DNA from: Mesorhizobium sp. B2-7-2
GTDB taxonomy: Bacteria > Pseudomonadota > Alphaproteobacteria > Rhizobiales > Rhizobiaceae
Direction: 5' to 3'
DNA length: 64,000 nucleotides
Assembly: GCF_006440775.1 (NCBI RefSeq)
Contig: NZ_VFTZ01000019.1
Location: 1-64,000, forward strand
Positions 1 through 7,244 of the stretch are shown piece by piece. The translations under genes were made by a program, and so were the position numbers. Position 1 is the first letter of the stretch. Every line of letters starts with the position of its first letter. The notes beneath the pieces were generated by a model, which had not been told where the DNA came from, ran no database searches, and worked only from the letters and a program-made list of their open reading frames with translations.

Positions 1-15
1 AGCCACTTTGGTCTT

Positions 16-654
16 TTGTTTTCTCGCAATTCCGGACGGAAAACCGCCGCACACTTTTCCTGGAATTGCTCGGTTGCGGCGCTGCTCGCATTTGTGGCCG
101 CCACATCCGCGCAAGCGCATAGCGGATCCTCGGCCCCGCCTCCTCCCGGCATCCAGATCCCCGGCCTGACCCACGGCCAGATGGCCGTCATCGCGCGCTA
201 TCGCGGCGAGATCCTCGACCTCGCCCAGCGCCAGACCGCGACCGACCCGACCTTCCGCCGGCTCTACAATCACGGCAATCTGCAATTCACCTATTGCCTC
301 TGGGGCTTGATGCCGGGCAGCCTCGGCGGCGAGGAAAGCCCGTTCAACGAATGCAGCCACGCCTATCTCGCCGCCGCCAAGGCGCTGCTCACCTATATGG
401 CCACGATGCCTTCAGCTGAACGGGGTGCGAAGGCGCTGATCTCGGACATCGATGCCGAGATGGTGCGCAGCGGCGCGTCGTGGATCCTGTGCCAGTATAG
501 CGGCGAGGCCTTCAGCACCGGCGCGGTCGTCGAGCCCAGATGGCGCGACATCTTCTTCCACTTGCCGAGCCTTGCGGTGATCCTCGCCATGGTGGCGGCG
601 CTCGGTGCCGCCGCATGGTCGATTGTCGGCGCGCCGCTCGCCCGCGTGCGCTAA
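16..654 (+). CDS. Hypothetical exported protein with C-terminal membrane anchor
   Basis: I do not recognise the family. An N-terminal hydrophobic stretch (residues about 20-33) ending in SAQA-H looks like a signal peptide. The middle carries four cysteines (FTYCLWG, FNECSHAY, WILCQYS), and residues about 183-205 form a hydrophobic helix followed by a short basic tail, so the protein is probably periplasmic and membrane-anchored. The start is unsure: no ATG is in frame, the TTG at 16 lies just upstream of a palindromic repeat (26-69), and the frame is open to the window edge, so the gene could begin before base 1. If translation starts at 16, the first residues are encoded by the repeat. A short GC-rich inverted repeat follows the stop. 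Confidence 0.6.
   Translation: MFSRNSGRKTAAHFSWNCSVAALLAFVAATSAQAHSGSSAPPPPGIQIPGLTHGQMAVIARYRGEILDLAQRQTATDPTFRRLYNHGNLQFTYCLWGLMPGSLGGEESPFNECSHAYLAAAKALLTYMATMPSAERGAKALISDIDAEMVRSGASWILCQYSGEAFSTGAVVEPRWRDIFFHLPSLAVILAMVAALGAAAWSIVGAPLARVR
26..69. repeat. 44-bp palindromic intergenic repeat, copy 1
   Basis: It begins GCAATTCC and ends GGAATTGC, with an internal GGAAAA/TTTTCC pair, giving an imperfect hairpin. A near-identical 44-bp copy lies at 44045-44088, and a degenerate half copy at 23993-24015. This copy overlaps the apparent beginning of the first gene. Confidence 0.85.
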
Positions 655-740
655 CCGGCTTCGGCCGGCTGATGTCCTCAGGATACCAGGCGACGTAACG
701 CGGCTCGTTTTGCTCCCGCAGATCGCGTCTGGCAGCGCGA

Positions 741-1373
741 TTACTTCGAACTCATCCCATAGGCGGCAAGGAACGCTTCGACCGAGGCATCGGCGTGCCG
801 CTCAAGGTCGGCTTTCGAGCGCGGATTGCGTCCGGTGAACATGGCTTCGTTCATCGGAATCCAAAGCAGCATTCCAAAGAAATGGCTGGCCGCCAAACGG
901 GGATCGTCGGTCTGCAACAGGCCTCGCCCTGTGAGCTTTTGAAAACAAGCCGCTACCGAGGAAAGCATGCGCTCAAAGCCTTTGTCGTACCAGCTGCGGC
1001 CAAGCTGCGGCATGCGATCGGCATTGGCAATAATCAGACGCCGGAGCCTCAGCAACTCGTCGTTCATCAGCGTGGTGACCAATCGCCGGGCAAGCTGCTG
1101 CAGGCCGCCCTCCAGGAATTTCGCTTCGGAAAGCAGCATCGTCACGGACTCGACAACGTCGTTGGTCTGGGACGCGGTGGACTCCACGACTTTGCTGAAA
1201 AGCGTCTCCTTGTCCGTGAAATGCTTGTAGACGGTCTGCTTGGAAGCGCACGCTCTGGTGGCGATCTCCTCCATGCTGGTCCCATCATAGCCGTTGGCGA
1301 TGAACGCCGCCGTCGCCGCCTCAATGATTTCGCGATCCTTGCGAGCCGATCTGGTCTCACCGTCAATTTTCAT
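741..1373 (-). CDS. TetR/AcrR family transcriptional regulator
   Basis: This is a 210-residue protein with an N-terminal TetR helix-turn-helix (residues about 15-60; ANGYDGTSMEEIATRACASK, then QTVYKHFTDKETLF) and a variable ligand-binding C-terminal domain. Length is typical. It is divergently transcribed from a VOC-family gene across 98 bp containing a perfect palindrome, so it probably represses itself and its neighbour. The ligand cannot be deduced. Confidence 0.9.
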   Translation of the reverse strand: MKIDGETRSARKDREIIEAATAAFIANGYDGTSMEEIATRACASKQTVYKHFTDKETLFSKVVESTASQTNDVVESVTMLLSEAKFLEGGLQQLARRLVTTLMNDELLRLRRLIIANADRMPQLGRSWYDKGFERMLSSVAACFQKLTGRGLLQTDDPRLAASHFFGMLLWIPMNEAMFTGRNPRSKADLERHADASVEAFLAAYGMSSK

Positions 1374-1388
1374 AACGCCTCTCGACCG

Positions 1389-1449
1389 GTACTAGACGGT
1401 ACGGTTCCGTCGTGATAGCCATCCGTTGCAGTACTAGACTGGCTAGTAC
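1389..1449. promoter_or_regulatory. Candidate TetR operators between divergent genes
   Basis: GTACTAG-ACTGG-CTAGTAC at 1431-1449 is a perfect 7-5-7 palindrome. The half-site GTACTAGAC recurs at 1389-1397. Both lie between the regulator start (1373) and the VOC gene start (1472), where a TetR dimer would block both promoters. Assignment to this regulator is inferred from position. Confidence 0.65.
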
Positions 1450-1471
1450 CCGGCAACGAAGGTTCAAACTG

Positions 1472-1876
1472 ATGACGCAAATGCTTTTCCTCAATCTGCC
1501 GGTACGCGACCTGCAGGCAGCGACCAAGTTTTATCTCGCGATCGGCGGCACGCTCAACCCACAGTTCTCGAACGACCAGGCCAGTTCGATCATGTTCTCC
1601 GAATCGATAGGAGTCATGTTGCTGACGCACCAACACTACAGCCAGTTCACAGCCCGACCGATCGGCGACGCCAAGCGCGAGAGCCAGATGCTGATCGCGC
1701 TGACCGTCGATAGCAAGGACGCGGTCAATGGGGCAATCGAGAAAGGCGTTGCGGCGGGCGGCCGCGCTGATCCCAACCCGGCGCAGGATCTCGGTTTCAT
1801 GTTCAACCGCCACATTGAAGATCCGGACGGCAATGTCTGGGAGTTCCTGTGGATGAACCCCGCAGCCATGCAATAG
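1472..1876 (+). CDS. VOC (glyoxalase/bleomycin-resistance) family protein
   Basis: A 134-residue protein with the vicinal-oxygen-chelate pattern: N-terminal LFLNLPVRDLQAATKFY and C-terminal NRHIEDPDGNVWEFLWM. Family members form beta-alpha-beta-beta-beta modules and bind metals or small molecules. The reaction is not predictable. I chose the ATG at 1472 over the upstream alternative at 1412 because the protein then begins at the conserved VOC strand and the operator palindrome stays upstream. It is probably controlled by the divergent TetR regulator. Confidence 0.8.
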   Translation: MTQMLFLNLPVRDLQAATKFYLAIGGTLNPQFSNDQASSIMFSESIGVMLLTHQHYSQFTARPIGDAKRESQMLIALTVDSKDAVNGAIEKGVAAGGRADPNPAQDLGFMFNRHIEDPDGNVWEFLWMNPAAMQ

Positions 1877-2103
1877 ACCATCTGTATCGCAATCCCGACG
1901 TCGGAACGACATCCGAGAAAGCGACGGGCAGCCGTCGCTCTCATGTCGGGCAATGCCTGCCATCGCCTTCGACCGATCTTGTTATCCCGATATCCGCTCA
2001 GACATCTGGCGCGCTACCGCCCTTCCGCCCAGCAATCTCGGCGAGCTGGACTCCGGAACTGTGCACCAGCCAGCCATGTTCGCTCCCGAAGCGCTTGCCT
2101 GTA

Positions 2104-3432
2104 TCAGCCATGCGCGCGCTCGTGATGGTGGCCTTCCGGTTCGGCCATGGCGAAGGGCAAATCCTCGGTGTCGGGACCGGCCGCCAGTTGCAGCCTGGCG
2201 CTGAATTCGTGCGGTTCGGCAGGTGCGACCAGGCTCTGCAAATAATGATGGTCGCCGCCGACCGGAGACAGCGGCAGGCTTTCGACCGCACCGTCCATCC
2301 TTTCAATAGCGACGTTCGCCCGCAGGCCCTCGGCGTGACGCGACAGGCGCAGCCGCATGCGCTCGCCCTGCGGCGTGCCGACGATTTCGAGCAGCCCGCT
2401 GGCTAGCTTGCGGTCGACAAGGAACGGATCCGGCGCATGATGGTGGCCAGCTTCCGTCTCCGGCTCGGCAAAGCGCACCGTGGCAACGTCGAGTGCCGGG
2501 ATGTGCGCGAAGAGCTCGGCCTTGAGCGATGCGGCGATGTTGTTCGCGGCGGCAAGCAGCAGGCCGTCATTGACCGCGATCTCGACATCGACATGCAATT
2601 TGTGGCCAAGCCAGCGGGCCTTGACGTCGGCCACCCTTTCGATCCCGGCGACATGGTCGGCGGCGTGATGAATCTCGCCGACCAGGCCGGGCTCGACGCC
2701 GTCCAGCATGCGGGTCAGCACCGAGCGCGCCGATTGCCAGACGATAGCGAAGATGGCGACGGTGATGAGCAGGCCGATGATCGGATCGGCGAGCGGAAGG
2801 CCGAGCCAGACGCCGGCCGCGCCTGCGACCACGGCAAGGCTGGTGAGGCCGTCGGTGCGGGCGTGATAGCCGTCGGCAACCAGCGCGGCGCTGTTGATCT
2901 GGCGACCGACGCGGATGCGAAAAACCGCCACCGCTTCATTGCCGAGGAAACCGATGACGCCGGCGACGGCCAACCAGCCAAGGAAACGCACCGGCTGCGG
3001 ATTGAACAGGCGATTGATCGCCTCGTATCCGGCCACCAGCGCGCTGGCCAGGATGATGAGCACGATGATGATGCCGGCGAGATCTTCGACCCGGCCGAGG
3101 CCGTAGGTGAAGGCCCTTGTCGGTTTGCGGCGCACGAGTACAAAAGCGATCCAAAGCGGGATAGCGGTGGTCGCGTCGGCGACGTTGTGGATGGTGTCGG
3201 CAAGCAGGGCTACGCTACCCGAAAGCATCACGACGACAATCTGGAGCGCGGCCGTGACCGCGAGAATCACGAACGACCACTTGACCGCCCAAATGCCGCG
3301 GTCTGTGGTGGCGATGGTCGCGTCGATCACGCCATGAGTATGGCCATGCGGCCCATGATCGTCGTGGCCGTGGCCGCCATGGTCATGCCCGTGCACGCCG
3401 AAGCCGAACCAGTCGAGCGCTTTTTCCCACAT
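2104..3432 (-). CDS. dmeF: Cation diffusion facilitator, DmeF-type Ni/Co (divalent metal) efflux protein
   Basis: A 442-residue inner-membrane antiporter. The N-terminus has a His-rich metal-binding segment (residues about 14-34, repeated GHDHGGHGH units). About six transmembrane helices follow between residues 50 and 240, with the paired metal-site motifs HNVAD (TM2) and HARTD (TM5), then a cytoplasmic C-terminal domain with a second His cluster (AGHHHAP). The RcnR/CsoR-type gene lies 7 bp upstream with a G/C-tract operator, the same order as the dmeRF operon of Rhizobium leguminosarum, which exports nickel and cobalt. Metal specificity is inferred from that context and could include zinc. 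Confidence 0.85.
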   Translation of the reverse strand: MWEKALDWFGFGVHGHDHGGHGHDDHGPHGHTHGVIDATIATTDRGIWAVKWSFVILAVTAALQIVVVMLSGSVALLADTIHNVADATTAIPLWIAFVLVRRKPTRAFTYGLGRVEDLAGIIIVLIILASALVAGYEAINRLFNPQPVRFLGWLAVAGVIGFLGNEAVAVFRIRVGRQINSAALVADGYHARTDGLTSLAVVAGAAGVWLGLPLADPIIGLLITVAIFAIVWQSARSVLTRMLDGVEPGLVGEIHHAADHVAGIERVADVKARWLGHKLHVDVEIAVNDGLLLAAANNIAASLKAELFAHIPALDVATVRFAEPETEAGHHHAPDPFLVDRKLASGLLEIVGTPQGERMRLRLSRHAEGLRANVAIERMDGAVESLPLSPVGGDHHYLQSLVAPAEPHEFSARLQLAAGPDTEDLPFAMAEPEGHHHERAHG

Positions 3433-3439
3433 CGCCGCC

Positions 3440-3697
3440 TCACAGATATTTGGTGAGCTGCTTCAGCTCTTTGAGCGTGTCCCTGGTCGGTTCGCCGCCT
3501 TCGACAAGGCAATGCTCCATATGGTCGTGGATCAGCTCGCGCTTGGCATTGCCGACCGCGCTTTCGACGGCGTGGAGCTGTTGCGCGAGGTCAAGGCAGG
3601 ACCGACCCTGCTCGAACATGGTGAGCACGGCGGCGAGATGGCCATGCGCTCGCTTGAGCCGGGCGATGATATCGGGATGGGAGCTGTGTATCGTCAT
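3440..3697 (-). CDS. dmeR: RcnR/CsoR-family metal-sensing repressor (DmeR-like)
   Basis: An 85-residue all-helical regulator of the CsoR/RcnR/FrmR family. Candidate metal ligands are His4/His7 at the N-terminus, Cys34 (GRSCLDL), His59 and Cys63 (HDHMEHC), a mixed CsoR/RcnR-like pattern. It precedes the CDF exporter by 7 bp in one operon. Its ATG abuts a long inverted repeat with a central C/G tract, the usual form of operators in this family. Metal binding would release DNA and derepress efflux. Confidence 0.88.
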   Translation of the reverse strand: MTIHSSHPDIIARLKRAHGHLAAVLTMFEQGRSCLDLAQQLHAVESAVGNAKRELIHDHMEHCLVEGGEPTRDTLKELKQLTKYL

Positions 3698-3731
3698 GGC
3701 AATATCCTATCCCCCAGGGTAGGATATTGCC
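3698..3731. promoter_or_regulatory. Operator of the dmeRF operon
   Basis: A 12-bp perfect inverted repeat, GGCAATATCCTA (3698-3709) and TAGGATATTGCC (3720-3731), flanks a CCCCCAGGG core. This matches the A/T-rich arms plus G/C-tract form known for RcnR/DmeR-type operators. It starts immediately upstream of the dmeR ATG, so it probably overlaps the ribosome-binding region or the promoter. Confidence 0.8.
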
Positions 3732-3814
3732 AACAGACAGTATGCCTCGAACTCTCGAGGCTAGCCTCCTGCAGCGGCTGGACTCGCCACCCGGCCGAGC
3801 GTGGCAACTGGGCA

Positions 3815-3965
3815 CTTTCCCCGGAATTGCCTGATGCGCCTCCGCACTGGCATAGCGTCCGGGCGGCCGGCCGGCATGGCGGCTGAAGGCGCTGAAGGTG
3901 CTGGCCGAGCCGTAGCTGACGCGCTCGGCGACCTCGCCAATGTTGCCCCCGCCGGCGCAGCCGGT
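3815..3965 (-). pseudogene. Remnant of the C-terminal HTH of an AraC-family regulator
   Basis: One minus-strand frame reads GNIGEVAERVSYGSASTFSA, then FSRHAGRPPGRYA, which is the second helix-turn-helix of AraC/XylS-type (cupin_6) regulators. No ligand domain or first HTH is recoverable upstream, and no proper end follows. The sequence runs into a degenerate version of the GCAATTCC-type repeat. I read it as a gene relic of about 50 codons. Recognition is by motif only. Confidence 0.45.
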
Positions 3966-4150
3966 TCTTGCCTGCGGGGCAGTATCTGCCGCGAAATCCC
4001 GGCTTCATGTGATCGATCGGCTGCAGCGACCGGCAGCCCCGCGGCAACCAAATGCTTGGTTTGCCGTTTATTTTAGCGGTTGCCGCCACCCACCGTGGCG
4101 CCAGCCGGCTCCAGTGGCCTGAGACCGCGCGGGGCTGAAAGGAGGCCGCA

Positions 4151-4486
4151 ATGACACGGCCCGCAGTGGAGATAGGCGACCGGGTGGCTATCATCGCCAC
4201 CGTGATCGAGCGCATCAAGGACCGCGTGATACTGAAGCTCGACGGCGACGGCCATAATTATTCGATGGCCGAGCCCAATGCCAAGGCAGGCGACAAGCTC
4301 AGACTGGAGGGCGACGTCGTGCATGTCGACGAGGATCTCGGACGCACGACCGTGCAGGTGCTGGGGCGCGTGACCGTCGACACCAACTCGGTCGAAATGG
4401 TGACGAGACGTTGCGACCTCGACCATATCGGCTCGAATGTGCCCGGCCACCCTCGCCCGCGCACCCCGCCGACGCCGCATGGGTGA
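4151..4486 (+). CDS. Conserved hypothetical protein, 111 aa
   Basis: A hydrophilic, beta-rich protein (VEIGDRVAIIATVIERIKDR, then VILKLDGDGHNYS) with repeated short strands that suggest a small beta-barrel. It has a Pro/Arg-rich tail (residues 98-110) and no signal peptide or membrane segment. A strong Shine-Dalgarno, AAAGGAGG, precedes the ATG. I do not know the family. The gene is isolated between an AraC relic and a convergent small gene. Confidence 0.6.
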   Translation: MTRPAVEIGDRVAIIATVIERIKDRVILKLDGDGHNYSMAEPNAKAGDKLRLEGDVVHVDEDLGRTTVQVLGRVTVDTNSVEMVTRRCDLDHIGSNVPGHPRPRTPPTPHG

Positions 4487-4534
4487 AACCGGCGGCTGAG
4501 GCGCGATCCTCCTCCCCGCGAAACGGTGGATTGC

Positions 4535-4684
4535 TTAGTGGCGCTTGAAATACTGCACTTCGCGCTCGTGCTTTTCCGCCGCTTCGCGGGACTTGAAGGT
4601 GCCCAGATTGCGGCGCTTGCCGGTTCTGGGATCAATCTTGCGCGAATAGAGCCGGTATTCACCGGATTTCAGCTTGCGGATCAT
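4535..4684 (-). CDS. Small conserved basic protein, 49 aa
   Basis: The protein begins MIRKLKSGEYRLYSRKIDP and ends EKHEREVQYFKRH. From memory this is a widely conserved alphaproteobacterial mini-protein. It is rich in Lys/Arg with a C-terminal amphipathic helix. The start is the ATG at 4684 because it has an AAGGAG site. The longer open frame upstream lacks one and has unrelated composition. Function is unknown, and a nucleic-acid-binding role is only a guess from charge. Confidence 0.8.
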   Translation of the reverse strand: MIRKLKSGEYRLYSRKIDPRTGKRRNLGTFKSREAAEKHEREVQYFKRH

Positions 4685-4929
4685 GGCGGTCTCCTTGTGA
4701 ACCGGGACTTTAACCCGCCTGGGGCCTTCGCGGTTCCGAGCAGGCCATGCCGCCCGATCGTGGCCCGCCGGCAAAAAGCGCTCCTGTCGGTGAACCATTT
4801 CACGGACGGAAACGACCCAATGTTGGAAGCGACACCGTAACGACACGATTGAGTCGGATTATTTGTGTTCAAATGACTTTCGCGACGCTATGCGGATGTC
4901 GCTGAAGTGCCGGATCTGAGGAGGGTGCG

Positions 4930-5112
4930 ATGGTTACGGCGAAGCTTCACGGCGTTGAACTCGTCAGGGGCCAGAAGTGGACGGTGCGCGTCACCGCCTA
5001 CGGCACGACGCTGATCTTTCCATTCGAAGCCGAGCAATATGCGCGCTCCTATGCCGATGGCCAGGCCTTCCGCCTCGGCGTCGAGGTTGTCGAACTGAAG
5101 GATTGCGCCTGA
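4930..5112 (+). CDS. Small hypothetical protein, 60 aa
   Basis: The protein (MVTAKLHGVELVRGQKWTVR at its start) looks like a compact beta-sheet protein with no membrane segment. It has a good ribosome site (GAGGAGG) about 5 bases before the ATG, which supports a real gene. The W-T-V-R stretch recalls other small rhizobial proteins in this window (40716, 43059), but the resemblance is short. Function unknown. Confidence 0.6.
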   Translation: MVTAKLHGVELVRGQKWTVRVTAYGTTLIFPFEAEQYARSYADGQAFRLGVEVVELKDCA

Positions 5113-5173
5113 GAGGCTGGGTCGGCGATCGCTTAATGGCCTCAAGACCCGCACAGCTGTATAGAATAGGCGC

Positions 5174-5554
5174 ATGTCGGCTTTCGACTCGGCAAAGCAA
5201 TGGGCGCGAGGGATCAAGCGCGATGTGGTGGCGCTCTGGATTGCGGCACGCGATCCGCGTGTGCCCTGGTACGCGAAAGCCACCGCGGGCGCCGTCGCTG
5301 CCTATGCGTTGAGCCCAGTCGATCTTATTCCGGACTTCATCCCCATCATCGGCTATCTGGACGACTTGGTGATCGTGCCTGTCGGCATAATGCTCGCGGT
5401 CAAGCTGGTTCCGGCCGATCTGATGCACGAATTCCGCGAAGAGGCGGTGCGACGCGAGAAGCCGGTGAGCAAGGCCGGGCTCGCCTTCATGATCGCGCTC
5501 TGGGTGCTGGCGGCGCTGGCGCTCACTTGGCTGTTCTGGCCAGAGCCGGCCTGA
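5174..5554 (+). CDS. YkvA/DUF1232 family membrane protein
   Basis: A 126-residue protein carrying the DUF1232 signature (ATAGAVAAYALSPVDLIPDF, then IPIIGYLDDL) at residues about 35-65, followed by a C-terminal transmembrane helix (residues about 100-123). Members are small membrane-associated proteins of unknown biochemical role. The gene stands alone with the small 60-aa gene upstream in the same direction. Confidence 0.88.
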   Translation: MSAFDSAKQWARGIKRDVVALWIAARDPRVPWYAKATAGAVAAYALSPVDLIPDFIPIIGYLDDLVIVPVGIMLAVKLVPADLMHEFREEAVRREKPVSKAGLAFMIALWVLAALALTWLFWPEPA

Positions 5555-5710
5555 ATGCTTCGGGCCCCGACCAGACGGCGTCGATTGCATTGGCCTGTCG
5601 CGGCCCATCTTTAGATTAGCGACATCTTGTATTTGTTGTAAATCAGGGTCATGCTTTTGGCACGCGCGAAACGACATGCGCAGTGTGCAGGGTCAAAAGG
5701 GTCAGGCGTG

Positions 5711-5866
5711 ATGCAATTCGCAGTTTGCTACGACCACAGCGGGTTCGATCTGGCGCGGTCGATCCTCCTCGATGTCACGGTATTCCTTGCGCTGATGGCG
5801 CCATTGGCGATCGCGCGACTGATCGAGATATCGCGACAGGACGCCGCCCGGCTACAGCCCGCCTGA
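5711..5866 (+). CDS. Possible small membrane protein, 51 aa
   Basis: An open frame from ATG 5711 encodes MQFAVCYDHS followed by a hydrophobic segment (residues 17-36) and a polar end. The ribosome site is weak (GGGTCAGG). It could be a real single-pass protein or a chance frame. No relative recognised. Confidence 0.35.
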   Translation: MQFAVCYDHSGFDLARSILLDVTVFLALMAPLAIARLIEISRQDAARLQPA

Positions 5867-5887
5867 AGCCTGAAAGGCACGGAATTC

Positions 5888-6103
5888 CTAACCGTCGCGA
5901 GCGACCTTTCGAATCGGCAGGTCGCCGAGCAATGCTGAACAGTCGATCACCTCCTGGAAGTGAGCCTGCGGATCGAGCACGAGCCATGAAGCGTGGGTGT
6001 GAAGATCCTTCAGCCTGGCATTCATTTGCGCACGCGCCAGACGCTCCGCTTCGGAAGCCTGAAAAGGCTTTACGGCCTTGCGATGGTGAGGAGTCCTCGA
6101 CAT
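5888..6103 (-). CDS. Possible small hypothetical protein, 71 aa
   Basis: From the ATG at 6103 the frame gives a polar, largely helical protein (QASEAERLARAQMNARLKDL) ending LPIRKVARDG. Composition looks protein-like, but no Shine-Dalgarno is seen before this ATG, and the frame continues upstream with repeat-like, Arg/Pro-rich translation. Treat as tentative. Confidence 0.3.
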   Translation of the reverse strand: MSRTPHHRKAVKPFQASEAERLARAQMNARLKDLHTHASWLVLDPQAHFQEVIDCSALLGDLPIRKVARDG

Positions 6104-6258
6104 CGCGGCGGAAAACGCGCCGACTCCGCTTTTCGTTTCACGAAAGCGGATGACCCTCTGCGCATTGCAATGACCCGTGGGGCCAGGGCTGCCGGCACCG
6201 GGCAACGCTGCAACTGGTGCGACAAACGAGCGGAAAGTGCCGGATCGGCGGTTGGGGT

Positions 6259-6314
6259 AGCCCGGCTTGCCTTGGCGGTAAAAGAGTACGGCTCTTTGAC
6301 AGGCAAGCCGGGCT
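6259..6314. repeat. Nested inverted repeat (cruciform-like) in non-coding DNA
   Basis: AGCCCGGCTTGCCT (6259-6272) pairs perfectly with AGGCAAGCCGGGCT (6301-6314), a 14-bp stem. The 28-base interior contains a second stem, AAAGAG (6281-6286) with CTCTTT (6292-6297). No T-run follows, so it is not a standard terminator. It could be a short mobile palindrome or the stem of an unannotated RNA. Confidence 0.7.
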
Positions 6315-6507
6315 GAAGCGCCGACCTTGGGTTTCCTTGGGGGGAGCCGGCGCAGGGACAGAGTGTCCGTTTCCCGCCGCGCCCACAATTGTTGCTGAAG
6401 TCCGATGCGCCGGCGCAATGGTCCGACCGGTTGGAAGCCGCGATGCCGCAACTCCAAGGCTGAAAAACGCGCAGACTTCCCTCGAATTGCTCCAGGCGCC
6501 CGAACGC

Positions 6508-6693
6508 TTAAACTCGTGTAAGACGGCCGTCTCCTTGAAGCGCTCTTTTGACGAAAAGCTCGGCGTGTTGCGCCCATTCCGCTTCCGCGACGTCATTCTC
6601 GCGAACGGACTGCCTGAAAGCTTCCCGCAGTGCCTCGAGCTCAAAAATCGACAGCCGCTGGTTTCTTTTTTGCTTTTTTTTGCCGACGTCCAT
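6508..6693 (-). CDS. Possible small hypothetical protein, 61 aa, beside a poly-A tract
   Basis: Begins MDVGKKKQKRNQRLSIFELE and continues as a charged helical protein. The basic start is encoded by an A8-GC-A6 run. A second minus-strand frame (stop at 6641, open from 6856) overlaps it across this run and carries a hydrophobic helix (AAYTMGFITLLATQY). Loss of one A would join the two frames into one protein of about 105 residues. No Shine-Dalgarno is visible for the ATG at 6693, which favours the joined reading or a broken gene. Confidence 0.4.
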   Translation of the reverse strand: MDVGKKKQKRNQRLSIFELEALREAFRQSVRENDVAEAEWAQHAELFVKRALQGDGRLTRV

Positions 6694-6856
6694 ACTGCGT
6701 TGCCAACAGCGTGATGAAGCCCATTGTATATGCGGCGGTTGTTCGACCCATCAACAGCTTGATCCTGACTTCTTTTGGGGGCAAATTTTTGCCGCGACGT
6801 CCGCGGTTCATGTCGGGAAAGAGCGGCCCCGGCCGCCGATATGGGCGGGGTTGCAA

Positions 6857-7244
6857 GCTGGGCCGCCCGAGAGGTCGCCGCTATATGTCTACATCCACAA
6901 CGATCGATGAAGAGACCTGGCCAAGCCAAGGCATCAGCGATGTGGCGCTATATCCCGCGGGGCATATGCCGTTGGTCTGGAGCCGGGGCTTGATTGGTGG
7001 TTGTGTCGGCATTGCAAAAGAACCTGTAATTTCAGATGACAGCCGGCCTGCGTCTTCTCCGTCAACAGGAATGGCGCTGGCTTTGCCGCCCAGGAGAGCA
7101 AGCAGCCTCCTCGCTTGCGAATCAAAGCTCGCCCGTCGGCGTGCGCCCAAACCTGCTCTGCCATTAACCTTCCCCACGGGCACGGACCAAGGTCGGTGTC
7201 GCAATTGCCTCCCCTCACCTATACTGTCGCGGACGGGTGGGTGA
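6857..7244. other. Intergenic region without supported gene
   Basis: Several long frames cross this stretch on both strands, but their translations are Arg/Pro/Ser-rich and overlap one another. None has both a ribosome site and plausible composition. The region must hold the promoter of the sensor kinase starting at 7245, but I could not assign -35/-10 boxes. Confidence 0.5.

Noticed and set aside
2437..3456. Long plus-strand frame (339 codons) opposite the CDF gene
   Set aside because: Antisense shadow of dmeF with Asp/Arg/Gly-rich translation and no domain. The minus-strand protein has clear metal-transport motifs.
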